Shown piece after piece: positions 9,135-17,926 of a stretch of 64,000 nucleotides of DNA. The notes under the pieces were generated by a model. That model worked only from the letters and a program-made list of their open reading frames with translations. It was not told where the DNA came from and made no database searches. How positions within the stretch are numbered: the first letter of the stretch is position 1; the number at the start of each line of letters is the position of its first letter. This stretch comes from an uncultured Bacteroidia bacterium. Its GTDB lineage: Bacteria > Bacteroidota > Bacteroidia > Bacteroidales > F082. The DNA lies in contig CACYHX010000007.1 in the NCBI GenBank assembly GCA_902774365.1, forward strand, positions 62,001-126,000. Reading direction: 5' to 3'. The translations under genes and the position numbers were made by a program.

Positions 9135-9142
9135 TACCTTTG
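9135..9142 (+). promoter_or_regulatory. -7 box of the hybrid histidine kinase gene, almost on the start codon
   Basis: TACCTTTG is followed by CGGCACA and the ATG at 9150, so the transcript would start only a few bases before the start codon. No good TTG was seen at the right distance upstream. Confidence 0.5.
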
Positions 9143-9149
9143 CGGCACA

Positions 9150-11606
9150 ATGTCGAAAAAAAGCCATAACGATTACCCCAGCGGGAGCCGGACGAGTTGG
9201 AAGGTCGTGGTCACCTACCTGTTCGTCCTGGCCCTTTGTTCGGCTTTGTTCTACTACATCTTCAACCTGCGCAACAGCATCGAGAACCAACGTTCCAACA
9301 TCGACGCGCAACACGATGCGCTGAACTGGGTCAACGAGTTCACCAAAAACGTGCACGCCGCGCAAAACGCAGCCAACCTCTATGCCTTCACCGAACAAGC
9401 CAAATACAAAAGCGAGTTCAACACCTACCGCGATGCCATCAAGGCCCAAACCGACTCGCTGATGACATTCGAAATAAGCGAAGACAACAAATTGATGGTA
9501 AGTGAGATAGGAGGCCTCATTAGAAGTAAAGGTAGAATCAGCAACGAGCTGTCGAAACAGTTCCATGACTTCAATCCCTTGGCAGAGTTCGACCGCACCA
9601 TCGACGACTACAGGCCCCCGAAGACGGAAGACGAAATCGTGGTCACCACCGTGTCGAAAGACACCGTCATCCACGTGCCGAAGAAGGCCGAGAAGAAAGG
9701 CTTCTGGCAACGCGTCGGCAAGGTGTTCAACCCCACCGAAGAAACCGCCGACAGTCTGGTCCACATCTCCATTGAGCGCACCGACACCTTACACATCAAA
9801 CGGCAACAGCCTGATTCAGTGAACATTCTGGCCGACCTGCGCGTGCTTTCCGACAGGGCCAAGAAAGAATACTGGGACAAAATCAAGGAGTATGAGAAGA
9901 AGACGCAGGAACTGGTGAAGGCCGACAACCAACTCTCGGAGCAGATCTCCAGCTTGCTGATACGCCTCAACCAGGAAATCCTCAACTCCACCATCAGCGA
10001 AATCGAGAAGAGCGAGGCCATCATCAATGAGAACACGCACACGTCCATTCTCATAGGTGCAGCGACCTTAGCGCTGATTATCATCTTCATCATACTGATT
10101 ATCAGCGACGTAAACAAAGGATACCGTGCCCGTCGCGCTGCCGAAGAAGCCAAGAAACGCACCGAGGAAATCATGGAAAGCCGTCACAAGCTGCTGCTTT
10201 CGGTCTCACACGACATCAAGACGCCGTTGAGCTCCATCCTCGGCTATGTGGAAGTGCTCGACAAGACAGGTAACGAAAAGGAAATCAACTCGATACAGCA
10301 GTCCGCCGACCACATCCTCAACCTGCTGAACAACCTGCTTGAGTTCTCGAGCCTCGAGCAAGGCAAGCTGAAAGTCAGCTACGAGGCTTTTAACTTCAAG
10401 CAACTGTGCGACGAGACGACAGAGATGTTCGAGTCCATAGCCCGCCACAAAAACCTGCAATTCAACTACGAGCCTTCCATAGAAGACGGATGCACCATCC
10501 TCTCCGACCGACTGAAAATCAAGCAGATACTCAGCAATCTGATATCCAATGGCATCAAATACACCTTGGAAGGCAGCGTCACCTTCAAGCCGCGCATGGG
10601 GCGTGGCCTGGTGGTGTTCGACATCATCGACACGGGCGTGGGCATCCCGCAAGACAAGCTGGAAGAGGTGTTCAAGCCCTTTGTCCGCATCGAGACCTAC
10701 AACCAGTTTGCCGAGGGCAGCGGCTATGGCATGTCGGTCGTCAAAGGTCTCGTCGACCTGCTGGGCGGCGAGATCCACATCGACTCAGAGGTGGGCAAAG
10801 GCACCCACGTCGAGGTCAGAATACCCGTCGGCGAGGTGGATTCCAAACCTGAAGAAAAGAATGAAGTAACGGATGATAAAACTAAAAGCCTCAACATCTT
10901 AGTGTTTGACGACGACAACACCTTGTTATCCGTCATCGACACCATGCTGCACCGCCTCGGGCACCAGTCCATACCCTGCCGTTCGATGAGCGACATGGAC
11001 AACGCCTTGCAGCAAATCCAGGAGTATGACTACATCCTCACCGACCGCGAGATGGGTGCCGTCACCGGCAACGACATCCTCCACCTTGTCAAAGAGGCCG
11101 ACCCGATGAAGCCCGTCATCCTGATGACCGCCAGGATGGAATACACCAACGAGATGGCCAAGAAAGAAGGCTTTGACGGGTTCTTACAAAAGCCATTCAA
11201 CCTAAAGCAGTTAGAAAACCTCTTTGGAAGCGTTGCTTCAAGTGAAAGCGAGGCGGAAACCGCCTTCCCCGACTTCCCTGCTTTCAGCGAGATGATGGGC
11301 AACGACATGGAAGCCATGACCGAAATCCTACGCGTCTTCGTGCAGTCGACGGCCGATGACTTGGTCTCAATGAACACTTTAATTGAACAATCGGATTTCG
11401 TTGAGATGCAGAGTCTTTGCCACAAGATGCTACCCATGTTCAAGCAGCTGGAGCGCGACACCACCTTCCTCTCCAGGATGAACGACATGCGGGGCAAGGG
11501 CGAGACGGAAGAAGACTATCCCACTTGGAAAGACGACGCTGCCCAATTCATGTCGCAGACCGACGAACTGATGGATTTGCTGGCGGAGAGGTATGGGATT
11601 GGATAG
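9150..11606 (+). CDS. Hybrid sensor histidine kinase / response regulator with C-terminal HPt domain
   Basis: An 818-residue inner-membrane sensor. Membrane helices lie at about 18-38 and 298-320, enclosing a roughly 260-residue periplasmic, largely helical sensor. The HisKA helix SVSHDIKTPLSSILGYVE carries phospho-acceptor H354. The ATPase domain has an N box (ISNGIKYT), DTGVGIP and GSGYGMS. A receiver domain (about 582-695) carries D632 in LTDREMG. An HPt-like helix, LCHKMLPMFKQLE, holds H758. Transmitter, receiver and HPt in one chain imply an internal phosphorelay. It converges on a sigma-54 response regulator whose stop lies 2 nt away, a likely partner. The ATG at 9150 sits 8 nt after a -7 box. 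Confidence 0.9.
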   Translation: MSKKSHNDYPSGSRTSWKVVVTYLFVLALCSALFYYIFNLRNSIENQRSNIDAQHDALNWVNEFTKNVHAAQNAANLYAFTEQAKYKSEFNTYRDAIKAQTDSLMTFEISEDNKLMVSEIGGLIRSKGRISNELSKQFHDFNPLAEFDRTIDDYRPPKTEDEIVVTTVSKDTVIHVPKKAEKKGFWQRVGKVFNPTEETADSLVHISIERTDTLHIKRQQPDSVNILADLRVLSDRAKKEYWDKIKEYEKKTQELVKADNQLSEQISSLLIRLNQEILNSTISEIEKSEAIINENTHTSILIGAATLALIIIFIILIISDVNKGYRARRAAEEAKKRTEEIMESRHKLLLSVSHDIKTPLSSILGYVEVLDKTGNEKEINSIQQSADHILNLLNNLLEFSSLEQGKLKVSYEAFNFKQLCDETTEMFESIARHKNLQFNYEPSIEDGCTILSDRLKIKQILSNLISNGIKYTLEGSVTFKPRMGRGLVVFDIIDTGVGIPQDKLEEVFKPFVRIETYNQFAEGSGYGMSVVKGLVDLLGGEIHIDSEVGKGTHVEVRIPVGEVDSKPEEKNEVTDDKTKSLNILVFDDDNTLLSVIDTMLHRLGHQSIPCRSMSDMDNALQQIQEYDYILTDREMGAVTGNDILHLVKEADPMKPVILMTARMEYTNEMAKKEGFDGFLQKPFNLKQLENLFGSVASSESEAETAFPDFPAFSEMMGNDMEAMTEILRVFVQSTADDLVSMNTLIEQSDFVEMQSLCHKMLPMFKQLERDTTFLSRMNDMRGKGETEEDYPTWKDDAAQFMSQTDELMDLLAERYGIG

Positions 11607-11608
11607 TT

Positions 11609-12946
11609 CTACAGCTCTATCCCATAAAGATGCATCTTATTATACAAGGTCTTGCGGTCGATTTGCAGCAGCTTGGCCGCGACGGTCTTGTTGCCCCTCG
11701 CCTTCTGCAAGGCGGCTTCGATCTGCTCCTTCTCGTGCTCGGGACGCAAGGCCCAGTCGTCCTCATCGGTGGCGATGACGGTCTTCTTGTTGGGCGCACT
11801 GAACACCGGCAGGTCGTCCATCTCGATGTTCTCGCCTTCGGCAAACAGCACGCAGCGGCGCACCACATTGCGCAACTCGCGCAGGTTGCCATTCCAACGC
11901 TGTTCTTTCATCCGCTGCAAGGCGTCGGGCGAGATGCCCTTCACGTTCTTGCCCAGCTCCTCGTTGGCCTGATGTATGAAGAAATAGGTCAGCTCGTCGA
12001 AGTCCTCCAAGCGGTCGCGCAACGGCGGCACCTCGATGGCGAACTCGTTGATACGGTGAAACAGATCCTGACGGAAACGCCCTTCCTCGATGGCATGTTC
12101 CAAGTTCTCGTTGGTGGCGGCGAGGATGCGCACGTCCACATGGATGTCGGTGGCTGAGCCTACCGGCCTCACCTTCTGCTCTTGCAAGGCGCGGAGCAGC
12201 TGCATCTGCACCTCGTAGGGCAGGTTGCCCACCTCGTCGAGAAACACCGTGCCACCCTTGGCCTGCTCGAAGACGCCCTTCTTGTCGGCGATGGCGGAGG
12301 TGAACGAGCCTTTCAGGTGGCCAAACAACTCACTGGGCGCCAGCTCCTTGGAGAGGCTTCCACAGTCGACGGGGATGAAAGGCCCGTCTTTGACCAGACT
12401 CTTGTCGTGGATCATGCGGGCGATGTATTCCTTGCCCGTGCCGCTCTCGCCGAGGATGAGCACCGAGAACTTGGTGGGCGCCACCAGCTCCACATGCTTG
12501 TAGAGCCGTTGCATGGCTGGGCTTTCGCCCCTCACCCATTGCTTGTTGGCGGGGATGAAGGTCTCCTCCACTTCTTCGTCGGTCGACGCCAAGGCCGCGG
12601 CGATCTTCTCTTCCAGCACGCTCGGGTTGATGGGTTTCTTGAGGTAGTCGAAGGCACCGAGTTTCATGGCCGACACGGCGGTCTGCACCTCGGCATAGCC
12701 CGTCATCACGATGATGGGCACCTTGCTCTTCAGTTTCTCGCGCACCCAGGTCATCAAGATGATGCCGTCGCCGTCGGGCAAGCGCAAATCGGTAAGGATC
12801 AAGCCGAAATCGCCGTTCGTGATTTCGATTTTTGCCTGTTCGTAACGCGATGCCAGCACAGCCTCATAGCCGTTCTTCTTCAGCCAGGTCTGAATCATCA
12901 TGCCGAAGGAGGCATCGTCTTCCACAACTAGAATTCTACATTTCAT
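11609..12946 (-). CDS. Sigma-54-dependent response regulator (NtrC family)
   Basis: Starting at the ATG at 12946 ([11 protein letters not shown]) the protein is 445 residues; the 20 residues upstream in frame precede the receiver fold and cross the promoter, so they are excluded. Domains: receiver with phospho-acceptor D53 ([11 protein letters not shown]), AAA+ with Walker A GESGTGKE (166-173) and Walker B FLDE (235-238), and a Fis-type helix-turn-helix at the C-terminus ([20 protein letters not shown]). It should activate RNA polymerase-sigma-54 in response to the convergent kinase. The sigma-54 contact loop reads GSFTSA (213-218) instead of GAFTGA; the key Phe and Thr are kept. Confidence 0.92.
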   Translation of the reverse strand: MKCRILVVEDDASFGMMIQTWLKKNGYEAVLASRYEQAKIEITNGDFGLILTDLRLPDGDGIILMTWVREKLKSKVPIIVMTGYAEVQTAVSAMKLGAFDYLKKPINPSVLEEKIAAALASTDEEVEETFIPANKQWVRGESPAMQRLYKHVELVAPTKFSVLILGESGTGKEYIARMIHDKSLVKDGPFIPVDCGSLSKELAPSELFGHLKGSFTSAIADKKGVFEQAKGGTVFLDEVGNLPYEVQMQLLRALQEQKVRPVGSATDIHVDVRILAATNENLEHAIEEGRFRQDLFHRINEFAIEVPPLRDRLEDFDELTYFFIHQANEELGKNVKGISPDALQRMKEQRWNGNLRELRNVVRRCVLFAEGENIEMDDLPVFSAPNKKTVIATDEDDWALRPEHEKEQIEAALQKARGNKTVAAKLLQIDRKTLYNKMHLYGIEL

Positions 12947-12950
12947 GCCG

Positions 12951-12958
12951 CAAAGGTA
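12951..12958 (-). promoter_or_regulatory. -7 box of the sigma-54 response regulator gene, touching the start codon
   Basis: On the minus strand TACCTTTG is followed by CGGC and the ATG at 12946. The same TACCTTTGCGGCA word precedes the kinase gene. The transcript would be nearly leaderless. Confidence 0.5.
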
Positions 12959-12991
12959 ACAAAAAACCGTAGATTCCACAAAAATACACAC

Positions 12992-13024
12992 AAAAAAAAG
13001 CCTCACATTGGGGAAATGTGAGGC
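12992..13024 (-). terminator. Intrinsic terminator of the coiled-coil lipoprotein gene
   Basis: GCCTCACAT (13000-13008) pairs with ATGTGAGGC (13016-13024) over a 7-nt loop, with eight T on the minus strand (plus A 12992-12999). It lies about 48 nt after the stop at 13072. Confidence 0.8.
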
Positions 13025-13071
13025 AATTTAAAAAAATTGAAAACGAGCAGTTCCGTAATAAAACGGATTTT

Positions 13072-13959
13072 TTATTTGATGGATACTACCAAATAATTCG
13101 ACATACTCCAGAAGGCGTCCTTGTCGCGGATCTCGAGGACCTTGTTGCCGTCCTCGGTCTCGGTGATTTCGTAGCTGCTTTCCGGGTGGTTGGTCATGAT
13201 TTTGGGCTTCTTGGTGTTCAATGGAATCATATCCAAGTCGCGCTTGTTGCCTTGCATGAACTGGCTCTTGTCAAAGCCTTGTTTGGAAATCTCCTTAGGC
13301 TGGAACAGACCGCCCTTGCTGATGACACCCTTCTCTACCAGCACATCCTGCGTGCCGATGCAAATCCACACCGTATTCAACATGGCATCCTGGCTTTCAA
13401 TGGTGGCCTGCTGCGCCGCGCTCTGCACCGTCATCACGTCGATGTTGGTATTCAGTTCGTTGATGTTCTCGTTCAGGTTGGTGACCTGTTCGTTCAGCTC
13501 GGCAATCTGCTGTTGGCTTTGCTGCAGTTCATCCTTCAAGTTGTTGATAAACACATCCTTCTCTTCCAGCTGCTTCTTCAAGCGGCTCACGGTCTGCTGC
13601 AAAGCCTTTGAAGTGGCACCTTGCTCAGCCAGTTGCTTCTCAAGGTTGTTGATCTTATTACGGTTTTCCTGAAGGGTCTGTTGGATGGCGTTGATTTCGG
13701 TGACGGCCTTGTTGGTGTTGCCTTCCTGGTTGTCCATCATGATGATGTTCTCCTGGGCGCGCACCGACTCAAGGGCGTTCTCAATCTCGTTGATGGTGTT
13801 CAAGGCTTGGTCGAAGCCGCCTTTGGCAGCCACGGCTTCGGTATAAAGGGAGTCACGCTCCGCCAAAAGGGCTTGGTACTTATCCGAGCGTTCCACATTG
13901 CACGAGGCGGCCATCAAGCCGACAAACAGCAATGAAACCCATGTCAATTTGTGTTGCAT
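13072..13959 (-). CDS. Coiled-coil lipoprotein of unknown function
   Basis: Read from the ATG at 13959 (MQHKLTWVSLLFVGLMAASC) the protein is 295 residues with a lipobox ending in Cys20. Residues about 25-195 are almost entirely heptad-like, rich in Glu, Gln, Asn and Leu, and should form a long coiled coil. The C-terminal 100 residues form a compact domain. A spacer or cell-envelope scaffold role is an inference; the family is common in Bacteroidales but I cannot name it. An adjacent ATG (13962) is equally possible. Monocistronic with its own terminator. Confidence 0.7.
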   Translation of the reverse strand: MQHKLTWVSLLFVGLMAASCNVERSDKYQALLAERDSLYTEAVAAKGGFDQALNTINEIENALESVRAQENIIMMDNQEGNTNKAVTEINAIQQTLQENRNKINNLEKQLAEQGATSKALQQTVSRLKKQLEEKDVFINNLKDELQQSQQQIAELNEQVTNLNENINELNTNIDVMTVQSAAQQATIESQDAMLNTVWICIGTQDVLVEKGVISKGGLFQPKEISKQGFDKSQFMQGNKRDLDMIPLNTKKPKIMTNHPESSYEITETEDGNKVLEIRDKDAFWSMSNYLVVSIK

Positions 13960-14134
13960 CATAATTCTGTTTTGATATACCTTGTTAATTTTTAGCACAA
14001 TTTATGCCACAAATCATTTTTCTTTGCAATAATCTATTTATCAATAGCTTACAACAAAATTTCAGCGATACACAAATTGTGGAAAATTGTGGAAACCACA
14101 AAATATTTGCGCAATATGTGGAAATTTGGGGATT

Positions 14135-14956
14135 CTACAAATACACAAATCCGGTGCTTTTGTGGCGCGGCAAGGGGAATATCGTGGTGTTCACGTCGGG
14201 ATGGACGTGCTTCCTGCGGAACTGCTGGTAGAGGCATTGCAAGGCGCGCTCAGGACTGTTGTTGTTCTCGCTCAGATGGCACAGCATGATGTTTTTCATT
14301 TCGGGGCGATAGATTTCGGCCACGAACTTCGCCGACTCGTCGTTGCTCAGATGACCGAAAGGTCCGGCGATGCGTTGCTTTAATATATAAGGATAAGAGC
14401 CTTTCTCCAGCATCTCCACGTCGTAGTTGGCCTCGATGACGAGGTTGTCGGCACGACGGATCTGTTCCTTCACCACCTTGTCGAGCATCCCGATGTCGGT
14501 GGCGATGGTCAAAGTATGGCCTTCATAATCAAAATGATAGCCTACCGCCCCTCTCCCATCGTGCATCACGGGGAAGGCCTCGATGGTGATGCCGCAAAGC
14601 CCAAAAGGCTGCGAAGTCTCCACCTCGCGAAACAAGGCCGAATCCACTTTTTTCGTGGCGCTGCCCTCCGCAAGGCCTTGAAGGCAATCGGCATGGGCAT
14701 AGATCGGCACAGGATGGTTTTTCATCAGCACCTCCAAGCCCTTCACATGGTCGATATGGTCGTGGGTGATGAGGACGGCTTTGACGTTGAACATCGACAA
14801 GTCGTTCTGCGCCAGGTTTTTCAGTATCTGCTGTGCGGTGATACCCACATCCACCAAGATGCCTTCGTCCTGCTTGCCGACATAATAGCAGTTGCCGCTG
14901 CTGCCCGAGGCGAAGCTGCAGAAGACAAAAGGCGAAAGACAGGAGAAAAGATCCAT
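14135..14956 (-). CDS. MBL-fold metallo-hydrolase (YycJ/WalJ-like)
   Basis: A 273-residue cytosolic protein with the metallo-beta-lactamase metal motif THDHIDH (about residue 63) and an N-terminal SGSSGNCYYV strand, as in the YycJ/WalJ exonuclease-like group. Further His and Asp ligands are in FPVMHDGRGAVGYHF, ATDIGML, EANYD and CHLSENNNS. The family includes nucleases linked to DNA repair and cell-wall stress signalling; the actual substrate is not known. It is divergent from the ureohydrolase gene, with a -7 box 19 nt before its ATG. Confidence 0.82.
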   Translation of the reverse strand: MDLFSCLSPFVFCSFASGSSGNCYYVGKQDEGILVDVGITAQQILKNLAQNDLSMFNVKAVLITHDHIDHVKGLEVLMKNHPVPIYAHADCLQGLAEGSATKKVDSALFREVETSQPFGLCGITIEAFPVMHDGRGAVGYHFDYEGHTLTIATDIGMLDKVVKEQIRRADNLVIEANYDVEMLEKGSYPYILKQRIAGPFGHLSNDESAKFVAEIYRPEMKNIMLCHLSENNNSPERALQCLYQQFRRKHVHPDVNTTIFPLPRHKSTGFVYL

Positions 14957-14974
14957 TCTGAGTCAAATTTGCGG

Positions 14975-14982
14975 CAAAAGTA
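14975..14982 (-). promoter_or_regulatory. -7 box of the MBL-fold gene
   Basis: TACTTTTG on the minus strand, 19 nt before the ATG at 14956. Confidence 0.55.
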
Positions 14983-15003
14983 AACATTAAATTGTTTTTT
15001 CCT

Positions 15004-15011
15004 TATTTTTG
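15004..15011 (+). promoter_or_regulatory. -7 box of the ureohydrolase gene
   Basis: TATTTTTG on the plus strand, 21 nt before the ATG at 15032; a -33 element was not clear. Confidence 0.5.
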
Positions 15012-15031
15012 TCCATCAAAAATCATCAACC

Positions 15032-16063
15032 ATGGACAACACTTTTGACCCCAATGCCGCCGCTGTTGCCGATTCCGGCATCTACGGCCTGCCTTGCACC
15101 GCCGAGGAAGCGCAAATCATCATCATACCCGTCGAATGGGAACTCACCACGAGTTACAACCGTGGCACCGTCGACGGCCCTTCTACCATCATGGAAGCCT
15201 CTCTGCAGGTCGACCTCTGCCATCACGACTACCCCGACCTCTGGCAGAAAGGCATCTGGATGGACGAATTCCCCGCGGAACTCAGGGAACTGCACGACAA
15301 GATGGCGCCCATCAGCGACGACATCATCAACGCGTTGTATGAAGGCACCATCGACGACGACCCGAAGGCCTACGCCATGATGTATGAGATGATCGAAGAC
15401 GCCACCGAGCGGAAGAACGCCTGGCTACGCGGGCGCATCGCCTACTGGAGGGCACAAGGCAAGGTGGTCGGCCTCTTGGGCGGCGACCACAGCTGTCCCC
15501 TCGCCTACCACCAATACCTTAATAGTATAGGTGTGGAATACGGCATCCTGCACGCCGACGCCCACTGCGACCTGCGCGAGGCCTTTGAGGGCTTCAAATA
15601 CTCGCATGCCTCCATCTTCTACAACACGCTGCAATTCAGCAACGTGAAGAAGCTCGTGCAAGTCGGCATCCGCGACTACTGCCACCAGGAGAAGGCTTTG
15701 GTGGAAAGCCAGCCCAACAGAACCAAGGTCTTCTTCGACCGCGACTGCCGTCGCCGCATGTACGAAGGCGCCACATGGAAAGCCATTGTGGACGAGATGG
15801 TTGCCGCCTTGCCACAAAAGGTCTACCTCTCCATCGACATCGACGCCCTCGACCCGAAGCTCTGTCCCAACACGGGCACGCCCGTGCCGGGCGGCTTGGA
15901 ATACGAGGAGCTGATGTACCTGCTCAACCGCATCCGTGAGGCGGGCAGGGACATCATCGGCTTCGACCTCTGCGAGGTGTCGCCCGCGCCCGAAAGCGGA
16001 GAGTGGGACGGCAACGTCGGGGCACGGGTGCTGTTCCATCTGTGTGGGGTGGCGTCGAAATAA
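15032..16063 (+). CDS. Ureohydrolase: arginase/agmatinase/formimidoglutamase family
   Basis: A 343-residue binuclear-manganese hydrolase. All metal motifs are present: GGDHSCPL (about 151), DAHCDLREAFEGFKYSHAS (about 175) and SIDIDALDP (about 269). The C-terminal ESGEWDGNVGARVLF block is also kept. It hydrolyses a guanidino or formimino compound, releasing urea or formamide. Which substrate cannot be decided by eye: the DLRxxFEGFKYSHAS segment is common in agmatinase-like members. Single gene; downstream lies a palindromic repeat, then an EamA transporter with no obvious link. Confidence 0.85.
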   Translation: MDNTFDPNAAAVADSGIYGLPCTAEEAQIIIIPVEWELTTSYNRGTVDGPSTIMEASLQVDLCHHDYPDLWQKGIWMDEFPAELRELHDKMAPISDDIINALYEGTIDDDPKAYAMMYEMIEDATERKNAWLRGRIAYWRAQGKVVGLLGGDHSCPLAYHQYLNSIGVEYGILHADAHCDLREAFEGFKYSHASIFYNTLQFSNVKKLVQVGIRDYCHQEKALVESQPNRTKVFFDRDCRRRMYEGATWKAIVDEMVAALPQKVYLSIDIDALDPKLCPNTGTPVPGGLEYEELMYLLNRIREAGRDIIGFDLCEVSPAPESGEWDGNVGARVLFHLCGVASK

Positions 16064-16086
16064 CCAATCATCAAGACGCCGTGCAT

Positions 16087-16156
16087 GTCATTCCGAAGAT
16101 TTTGTCAGCATAGATACACTCACCTAAAGGTTCGGTATGACATGCTGACAAAATCT
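16087..16156. repeat. Interlocked inverted repeat between ureohydrolase and transporter genes
   Basis: Block A, GTCATTCCGAA (16087-16097), and block B, AGATTTTGTCAGCAT (16097-16111), recur inverted as A' TTCGGTATGAC (16131-16141, one mismatch) and B' ATGCTGACAAAATCT (16142-16156, perfect). The order is A-B-A'-B', so both stems cannot form as a simple nested hairpin. It looks like two inverted, permuted copies of a dispersed Bacteroidales element. No coding content. Confidence 0.65.
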
Positions 16157-16193
16157 GAAGCGAATCTATGCACAGCGTAGACTAAGACACACC

Positions 16194-17138
16194 ATGAGCA
16201 CCCCTTATTTTGGCGAGATCATCGCCCTCATCGTAGCCTTTTCGTGGACGGCCACGGCCTTGTTTGCCGAGACTGCCAGCAAACGATTAGGCTCGTTGCC
16301 GCTCAACCTCATCCGAATGGTGCTCTCATGGGCTTTCCTCTCGGTCATACTCTGGATTGTGACCGGCGCGCCCTACCCTATGCATGCCAGCGGCAAGGCT
16401 TGGTTTTGGCTGGCCTTGTCGGGCTTGGTGGGCTACGTCTTTGGCGACTGGTGTCTCTTTAACTCCTACATCGTCTTCGGCTCACGCTACGGGCAGCTCT
16501 TCATGACGTTGGCGCCACCTATGGCGGGCATCTCGGGCTGGCTCATGTTAGGCGAGTCGATGTCGTGGCATTCCTGGTTGGCCATGCTGGTCACCTTGAC
16601 AGGCATCGCCATCTCCATCTTGGCCCGTGGTGGCGAGCAGCACAAACTCACACTCAAACTGCCTTTGAAAGGCGTGCTTTTCGGCATCGGCGCAGGAGTT
16701 GGACAAGGTGTCGGGTTGGTACTCAGTAAGATAGGATTGGACCATTACGCCCTTTCCATCCCTGCCGAAGCTCCGCAAGCCGTCGTCAAGATGATGCCTT
16801 TCGCCGGCACTTACATCCGCGCCGTGGCGGGTTTCGTCGGTTTCTTCCTTATCTTGGCGCTAACGAAGCAGCTGCATCTGGTCGGCAAGGGCCTCCACGA
16901 CCGCAAAGGCATGACCTTCGCCGCCTTGACCACCTTCTTCGGGCCTTTCCTCGGCGTGTCGCTCTCGCTGATGGCCGTGCAATACGCCAAGGCCGGCATC
17001 GCCTCCACCCTGATGGCCCTCACGCCCGTGCTCATCATCGTGCCCTACGCCCTCATCCACAAGCAGAAGATATCCTTCAAGGAAGTGATTGGCACGTTGA
17101 TCACGATGGTGGGGGTGGCGCTGTTTTTCTTGGTGTAA
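16194..17138 (+). CDS. DMT-superfamily transporter (EamA family)
   Basis: A 314-residue very hydrophobic protein with about ten membrane helices in two similar halves, the EamA layout. Typical pieces are the N-terminal GEIIALIVAFSWTATALF helix and the second-half TFFGPFLGVSLSLMAVQYAKAGIASTLMALTPVL. The family exports metabolites such as amino acids, or has no known substrate. Nothing nearby indicates the cargo. It is the last GC-rich gene before the AT-rich island. Confidence 0.85.
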   Translation: MSTPYFGEIIALIVAFSWTATALFAETASKRLGSLPLNLIRMVLSWAFLSVILWIVTGAPYPMHASGKAWFWLALSGLVGYVFGDWCLFNSYIVFGSRYGQLFMTLAPPMAGISGWLMLGESMSWHSWLAMLVTLTGIAISILARGGEQHKLTLKLPLKGVLFGIGAGVGQGVGLVLSKIGLDHYALSIPAEAPQAVVKMMPFAGTYIRAVAGFVGFFLILALTKQLHLVGKGLHDRKGMTFAALTTFFGPFLGVSLSLMAVQYAKAGIASTLMALTPVLIIVPYALIHKQKISFKEVIGTLITMVGVALFFLV

Positions 17139-17170
17139 CGATAATAATTGCAAAAAGGCAGATTACGGAT

Positions 17171-17701
17171 TTAATAGATATATTTCATGTAAATCACGAA
17201 TCCAATCACGAACAACACGAAAATCACTACCTGCCACCAATCCAGCAACCAATCTCCGAAGCTCTTATTTTTCGCTTTGTAGGGTATGATATCCTTGTTT
17301 CTTCTACTATCTTTGACATGTAGGTTTTTTACTCCCAGTTGAGCGCATAATTCATCGGCCGTAAGATTAGCAAGTTTATCAGGCATAGGCTTGCCAATCC
17401 TCTCGTAGAATGGTGCATACTTGGCTTTCCGCTTCACCAAGATGGTCTCTAATGAATAGTTGCGGTCGGATTGGTGCTGACAATCATCAGCCACCTCATC
17501 CATGAAACAGGTGTTCAGGTATTCCAAGGCTGCTTCTTTGTCATCTTTAAGAAGAAATTTCGCCACTGTCTCCGACAAAACCTCTTCCTTCATTTGATGT
17601 GCCGACCGTCTTTGATAGTCTAACCGAACCCTACGCATATCGGAAACCATGCTTCCCATTGCCGCGCTCCCTGCAAGATATCCTTTCCATCCGTCATCCA
17701 T
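17171..17701 (-). CDS. Hypothetical protein with C-terminal membrane anchor
   Basis: From the ATG at 17701 (MDDGWKGYLAGSAAMGSMV) the protein is 176 residues. The body is helical and charged, and the last 22 residues (QVVIFVLFVIGFVIYMKYIY) form a single membrane helix, so it is probably tail-anchored. I do not recognise the family. The frame extends to 17734 only through a TTG codon inside the promoter, so the ATG is used. Base composition is AT-rich compared with the transporter gene to its left, marking the start of the accessory block. A TAAATTTG box lies about 30 nt upstream on the minus strand. Confidence 0.6.
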   Translation of the reverse strand: MDDGWKGYLAGSAAMGSMVSDMRRVRLDYQRRSAHQMKEEVLSETVAKFLLKDDKEAALEYLNTCFMDEVADDCQHQSDRNYSLETILVKRKAKYAPFYERIGKPMPDKLANLTADELCAQLGVKNLHVKDSRRNKDIIPYKAKNKSFGDWLLDWWQVVIFVLFVIGFVIYMKYIY

Positions 17702-17800
17702 GTTTCGCTGTTTTGAAATGTTATTATGCCGCAAATTTATGTTGTTTCAACGAAACGGAATAAGGTTGTAAGGTTGCAACTGCCTTTTTTCATTTCCACA

Positions 17801-17926
17801 ATGTATGCCTGCTTCGACGCCGACCGCTTGGATTTGGGCCGCGTGGGCATCACGCCTGACCAGGAGAAGATGGCGACGGAGAAAGGGATGGAGATGGCGG
17901 GGAAGGTCAGCTTAAATATGGTTTGA
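17801..17926 (+). pseudogene. Remnant of an HD-domain-type hydrolase gene (C-terminal fragment)
   Basis: The plus strand encodes ACFDADRLDLGRVGITPDQEKM, then a charged helix, with no gene-length frame around it. The DADRLDLGRVGI.PD pattern resembles the C-terminal half of Bacteroidota HD-superfamily phosphohydrolases. It is GC-rich like core genes and stops making sense at about 17906, exactly where the AT-rich minus-strand gene 17907-19205 ends. I read it as the stump of a core gene cut by insertion of the island. The family match is from memory and should be searched. Confidence 0.4.
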
